NCBI GenBank assembly: GCA_016716525.1
Contig: JADJWE010000006.1
Coordinates: 186,001 to 250,000 of the forward strand
Source of the DNA: Candidatus Flexicrinis affinis
Lineage (GTDB): Bacteria; Chloroflexota; Anaerolineae; Aggregatilineales; Phototrophicaceae
Reading direction: 5' to 3'
Length of the DNA stretch: 64,000 nucleotides
Part shown: positions 61,436 to 64,000 of the stretch, one piece after another
Layout: the number at the start of each line of letters is the position of its first letter
How positions within the stretch are numbered: position 1 is the stretch's first letter
The notes under the pieces: model-generated
The model's database searches: none
The model's input: the letters and a program-made list of their open reading frames with translations, nothing else
What the model was told of the DNA's origin: nothing
Position numbers and translations under genes: made by a program

Positions 61436-62692
61436 ATGCATCGTCTTAACCTGATTGTTATCCTACTCTCGGTTCTATATACGCTTGAACCCAACGCCAA
61501 TTTCGCTCAGTCCGCGCGGGTGATCGCAACCACAGCGGCGGCATGGAGTCATTCTGGCGAGCTGATAGCATTTGTCGGCGCCGACTTCTACGAGCGAGAC
61601 AGGATCCCCGAGGGCTATATCACAATCTATGACCCGCTTCGCAAGGCGACCGTTCTCGCCTTGACGGTAGAATATGGGGGATACACATCGGTCGCGTGGA
61701 GTCCCGACGATACACGTATTGCGGTCTCGGGCTACGATCAGACTGTCAGAGTATTCGATGCCGCGCATGGGACGCTTGTCGCGACACTGCCCGAGCATCG
61801 CGCTATTGTCACATCCGTTGATTGGAGTCCGGACGGGAATTACATCGTTAGTGCGGCACCTATGGATCCGCGCGTCATACTGTGGGACGCACGCACATAC
61901 GAAGTCACAATGACCCTAAACGTTAGCGATCCATGGGCCGTAGCGTTCAGTCCCGACGGCGCCTCGCTCGCCATCGGCGGCATAGGGGGTCTGATGCTCA
62001 TACCGATGAATGACTTGGCCGGGGTTTCCGACGTCTCCAATCTAAGCCAGTATCGCGTCGCCGACGGTTATCTCGGGGCAGTGGCTTGGAGCGCGGACTC
62101 CTCGAAGATCGCGTTTGGAAATCATACATTCAGAAGTCTGTCAGATCCGGAGGGACGTACCGACGCTTACTTATGGGTATTCGATGTTTCATCTGGCGAA
62201 GAGATCCTCTCAGCAGTGACGGGATTGTGGGGGATTTATGGTAACGCTATACGAGGTGGCGTTGTCGCCACACATAGCATTGATGGAACGGTTCAGGTCT
62301 GGAGTCTGAAGTCGGATAAGCTCGTGCGTATTGCCGCGCACTCTGGAACAGCCGAATTCAGTGCGAAGCTAGACCTGAGCAACTACGGTGCTCGCCTAGC
62401 CTACGGCAGATCATACGTTGCGGATGTTAATCAGACACAGGAGACGCGGCAGGAAGGCGAGCTGGCGTTCGACGTGGTAGTCCCCGACCCGTCGCTGGAG
62501 CGGCTGAACGGCATTGCCGAAGCGTGCGTGCCGGAGTCGGCCGCCCGCGACCCGTTCGTCGCGGACTCGCTCGCGGAGGTCGGCGCGTTCGTAGAGCGCC
62601 TCGATGCGCTGCCCGACGACGCCATCCCACCCGCCTGCCGTGCCGATCTGCTGGCGGTGGCCGAGGCGCTGATGGCGGGGGCGGGACAGTAA
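61436..62692 (+). CDS. Secreted WD40-type beta-propeller protein
   Basis: 418 residues from ATG 61436 (AAGGAG upstream). The signal peptide ends near NFAQ. Blades with clear WD-type turns include SVAWSPDDTRIAVSGYDQTV, VDWSPDGNYIVSAAPMDPRV, VAFSPDGASLAIGGIGG and VAWSADSSKIAFGNH. The last 80 residues (LERLNGIAEACVPESAARD, LDALPDDAIPPACRADLLAV) form a separate helical tail with two cysteines. Immediately downstream of the metallopeptidase gene (14 bases apart), so probably cotranscribed. Confidence 0.85.
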   Translation: MHRLNLIVILLSVLYTLEPNANFAQSARVIATTAAAWSHSGELIAFVGADFYERDRIPEGYITIYDPLRKATVLALTVEYGGYTSVAWSPDDTRIAVSGYDQTVRVFDAAHGTLVATLPEHRAIVTSVDWSPDGNYIVSAAPMDPRVILWDARTYEVTMTLNVSDPWAVAFSPDGASLAIGGIGGLMLIPMNDLAGVSDVSNLSQYRVADGYLGAVAWSADSSKIAFGNHTFRSLSDPEGRTDAYLWVFDVSSGEEILSAVTGLWGIYGNAIRGGVVATHSIDGTVQVWSLKSDKLVRIAAHSGTAEFSAKLDLSNYGARLAYGRSYVADVNQTQETRQEGELAFDVVVPDPSLERLNGIAEACVPESAARDPFVADSLAEVGAFVERLDALPDDAIPPACRADLLAVAEALMAGAGQ

Positions 62693-62734
62693 CGCCGGTA
62701 GCAGGACACGAGCGCAGATCCATGGTGCTCCCCC

Positions 62735-62764
62735 TTGACATATTGACATCCGTCGATATATAGT
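62735..62764 (+). promoter_or_regulatory. arsR promoter with operator in the spacer
   Basis: TTGACA (62735-62740), 18 bp, then TATAGT (62759-62764). The inverted repeat ATATTGAC-ATCC-GTCGATAT (62740-62759, one mismatch per arm) fills the spacer, the expected place for an ArsR-type repressor to block RNA polymerase. Confidence 0.7.
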
Positions 62765-62770
62765 CATGGC

Positions 62771-63088
62771 ATGGACGCGAATCTGATTGCCTTTGCCAAA
62801 GCTGTCGCCGACGAGACCCGCCAACAGATCATGACCTGTCTGTGCTGCGAATGGTGCTCGGTCGGCGACGTGGTCGACCGGTTGGACGGGAAGGTCAACC
62901 AGCCCACCGTCAGCCACCACCTCAAGACGCTGCACGAGGCGGGCCTGGTCGAGGTGCGTCAGGAGGGGCGCCAGCGCTTCTACACCCTGAACCAGTCGCG
63001 GATCACGATGTGCTGCGGGATGCTTGTGCAGCAGTTCGCACCCGAGTACGCCGCACAGGGCGTGATCCCGCTCGATCAGGTGAAGTAG
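62771..63088 (+). CDS. ArsR/SmtB-family metal- or metalloid-responsive repressor
   Basis: 105 residues, winged helix. DNA-binding segment VNQPTVSHHLKTLHEAGLVE and wing VRQEGRQRFYTLN. Cysteines Cys23, 25, 26 and 29 (MTCLCCEWCSVGDV) fall at the helix used for As(III)/Sb(III) sensing in E. coli ArsR, and Cys81-Cys82 lie near the C-terminus. Cys29 aligns with the ELCVCDL motif, but the other cysteines are arranged differently, so the ligand may be another metal. Start ATG follows the -10 by only 6 bases. No arsB, arsC or arsM follows. Confidence 0.88.
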   Translation: MDANLIAFAKAVADETRQQIMTCLCCEWCSVGDVVDRLDGKVNQPTVSHHLKTLHEAGLVEVRQEGRQRFYTLNQSRITMCCGMLVQQFAPEYAAQGVIPLDQVK

Positions 63089-63092
63089 CGCC

Positions 63093-63114
63093 GGGGTCAG
63101 CGGCCCCTTTTTTT
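63093..63114 (+). terminator. Terminator after arsR
   Basis: GGGGTC-AGC-GGCCCC (6 bp with one T-G pair) followed by seven T. Confidence 0.85.
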
Positions 63115-63124
63115 GCGTCTATGT

Positions 63125-63140
63125 ATCGATGGCCGTCGAT
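63125..63140 (+). promoter_or_regulatory. Operator-like dyad before the Cys-rich peptide
   Basis: ATCGATGG / CCGTCGAT (one mismatch), sharing CCGTCGAT with the arsR operator. It stands 38 bases upstream of the peptide start, and a promoter between the terminator and the dyad is possible. Confidence 0.5.
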
Positions 63141-63177
63141 GAAACGCATGCCCGTTTTCGAACTCAAGGAGCCTACG

Positions 63178-63264
63178 ATGAACCTCAACCCCGTCCCGTC
63201 CGTGGACATCCCCGACTGCTGTGACGACTCGAGCTGCTGCGGCGGCGATGGATCGTGCTGCTAG
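63178..63264 (+). CDS. 28-residue peptide with three Cys-Cys pairs
   Basis: Start ATG 63178 with CAAGGAG 7 bases upstream. The product ends in DCCDDSSCCGGDGSCC, that is Cys14-15, 20-21 and 27-28, with acidic spacers. An in-frame ATG at 63139 would extend it by 13 residues (MKRMPVFELKEPT) but has no ribosome-binding site. Six cysteines in 15 residues suggests metal binding, as in metallothionein-like or As/Cu-binding peptides. It sits after an ArsR-type repressor that has similar Cys-Cys pairs. No homologue is recalled with certainty. Too short for routine gene calling. Confidence 0.6.
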   Translation: MNLNPVPSVDIPDCCDDSSCCGGDGSCC

Positions 63265-63269
63265 GAGCA

Positions 63270-63420
63270 AAGTGACGAGTCGTGAGTGATGAGTGCTGAG
63301 AAATGACGACGCCTCGCCGCTCCCGATACTCCATTAGCGAGGGACAGCAACCACAGTCCAAACAAGTCCCCCTCGCCCCTTGAGGGAGAGGGGGATTTAG
63401 GGGGCGCGGGGATCTCGCCC
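63270..63420. repeat. Repeat cluster between the Cys-rich peptide and hrcA
   Basis: GAGTCGTGAGTGATGAGTGC followed by a unit of CCCCTCGCCCCTTGAGGGAG (63366-63408), the same two families found in the gene at 54524. No ORF. Confidence 0.75.
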
Positions 63421-64000
63421 TCAACTCCCGGCGGTCGGATCGCCGTCCTCGGCGTCGGTGCTGTTGTACAGGCTGACGAGCATGTTGGTCATCATGGTCG
63501 AGACATAGCGCACGGCGCTGATCGCGCGGCCGTAGTTGAGGTGCGTCGGGCCGATCAGCCCGATCGCGCCGCTGAGCTGGTCGGGCTGGCCGTAGCGGCT
63601 GAGCACGAGGCTGAGCTGGCTGATCTCGTCGCGCTTGCCGTCCCCGGCGATGATCACCTGCACGCCGCCGGTCAGCGGGCCGAGGAATTCGTCAAGGATC
63701 ACGTTCAGGAACTGACGCTCCTCAAACACGCGCACCGCCTGCTGCGCGCCTTCTCCGGCCGGAAACGCTTGTAACACATCGCTCAAGCCGTCGCGGTAGA
63801 CCGTCTGCGCGGCGGTCGTGCCGGCGCGTTCCATGACCTCGGCGGCCAACTCCAGCACCTCGCGATCCAACAGCGGCAGACCGACCGCCTTGACCGTCAG
63901 GTCGCGCGCGGTGAGGTCGTGACACAGCGAGTTGAGCCGGTTCGAGAGGTCGGACAGCGTCGCCTGCGAGACGGTCTCGGCGAGGTTGAGCATGCGCTGA
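63421..64000 (-). CDS. hrcA: Heat-inducible transcription repressor HrcA, C-terminal part
   Basis: The minus-strand frame enters from beyond base 64000 and ends at 63421. Recognised pieces are LNLAETVSQATLSDLSNRLN (coiled region), FLNVILDEFLGPLTGGVQVI, LSLVLSRYG and the C-terminal IGLIGPTHLNYGRAISAVRY. HrcA represses groE/dnaK through the CIRCE element. The DNA-binding domain lies outside. About 193 codons are visible. Confidence 0.93.
   Translation of the reverse strand, partial: QRMLNLAETVSQATLSDLSNRLNSLCHDLTARDLTVKAVGLPLLDREVLELAAEVMERAGTTAAQTVYRDGLSDVLQAFPAGEGAQQAVRVFEERQFLNVILDEFLGPLTGGVQVIIAGDGKRDEISQLSLVLSRYGQPDQLSGAIGLIGPTHLNYGRAISAVRYVSTMMTNMLVSLYNSTDAEDGDPTAGS

Noticed and set aside
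58710..63264. Complete arsenic-resistance island
   Set aside because: The acetyltransferase and the ArsR-type gene are separated by unrelated secreted-protein genes, and no arsB, acr3, arsC or arsM is present.

Overview
The window is a GC-rich bacterial chromosome segment, most likely from a member of the Chloroflexota (Anaerolineae-like). This is an inference from the gene mix: a ProRS of the archaeal/eukaryal type, a short EF-Ts, many secreted beta-propeller, fibronectin, fasciclin, PASTA and beta-helix proteins, an LCP-family cell-envelope protein, and no lipopolysaccharide or outer-membrane assembly genes. No marker gene here fixes the taxonomy. Genes lie on both strands in short operons. 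Several start codons are preceded by AAAGGA or GGAG, and recurrent -10 boxes read TATACT or TATAAT.

Layout. 1-8.4 kb: hisS (cut by the window edge), a Nudix hydrolase, a 1502-residue secreted subtilase and proS. 8.6-13.4 kb: a small membrane protein, a CopC-CopD fusion with a degenerate cytochrome-like tail, a TIR-like membrane protein and a Glu/Leu/Phe/Val dehydrogenase. 13.6-17.6 kb: a phosphonate-type ABC importer (phnD, phnC, and a phnE interrupted by about 325 extra residues). 17.7-23.0 kb: an accessory stretch with a secreted WD40-like protein, a TPR protein, and an OLD-family ATPase/nuclease gene split by an IS3-family element. 23.3-25.8 kb: the translation cluster rpsB-tsf-pyrH. 25.9-29.9 kb: envelope proteins of the DUF11 and PASTA types and a polytopic membrane protein. 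30-38.1 kb: an aminoglycoside-adenylyltransferase-like protein, a methyltransferase, an enoyl-CoA hydratase, glgB, and a tetR-sbcC pair.

38.3-48.2 kb: a VapC-type toxin-antitoxin module, a GH3 glycosidase with a cytoplasmic zinc ribbon, an esterase-CapA fusion, a flavin/F420-type oxidase, a frameshifted fasciclin protein, a DUF3592-like membrane protein and an aldo/keto reductase. 48.3-54.4 kb: another propeller protein, a secreted thioredoxin fusion, chorismate mutase-DAHP synthase, a small anchored protein and a beta-helix protein. 54.5-62.7 kb: a GT-C-like membrane protein carrying a dispersed repeat in frame, a Uma2 nuclease, an LCP protein, a GNAT acetyltransferase, a beta-helix/zinc-metallopeptidase gene broken at a run of nine G, and a third propeller protein. 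62.7-64 kb: an ArsR-type regulator with its operator inside the promoter spacer, a 28-residue peptide with three Cys-Cys pairs, and the C-terminal part of hrcA.

Strongest leads: (i) the ArsR regulator plus Cys-rich mini-peptide, which share a dyad sequence; (ii) the poly-G tract that puts a signal peptide out of frame with a secreted metallopeptidase; (iii) the OLD nuclease split by an IS with an exact 3-bp target duplication; (iv) the PhnE permease with a polytopic insert; (v) several domain fusions that link exported enzymes to a zinc ribbon, a thioredoxin or a CapA domain. Three families of dispersed intergenic repeats run through the window, and one array has landed inside a coding region.
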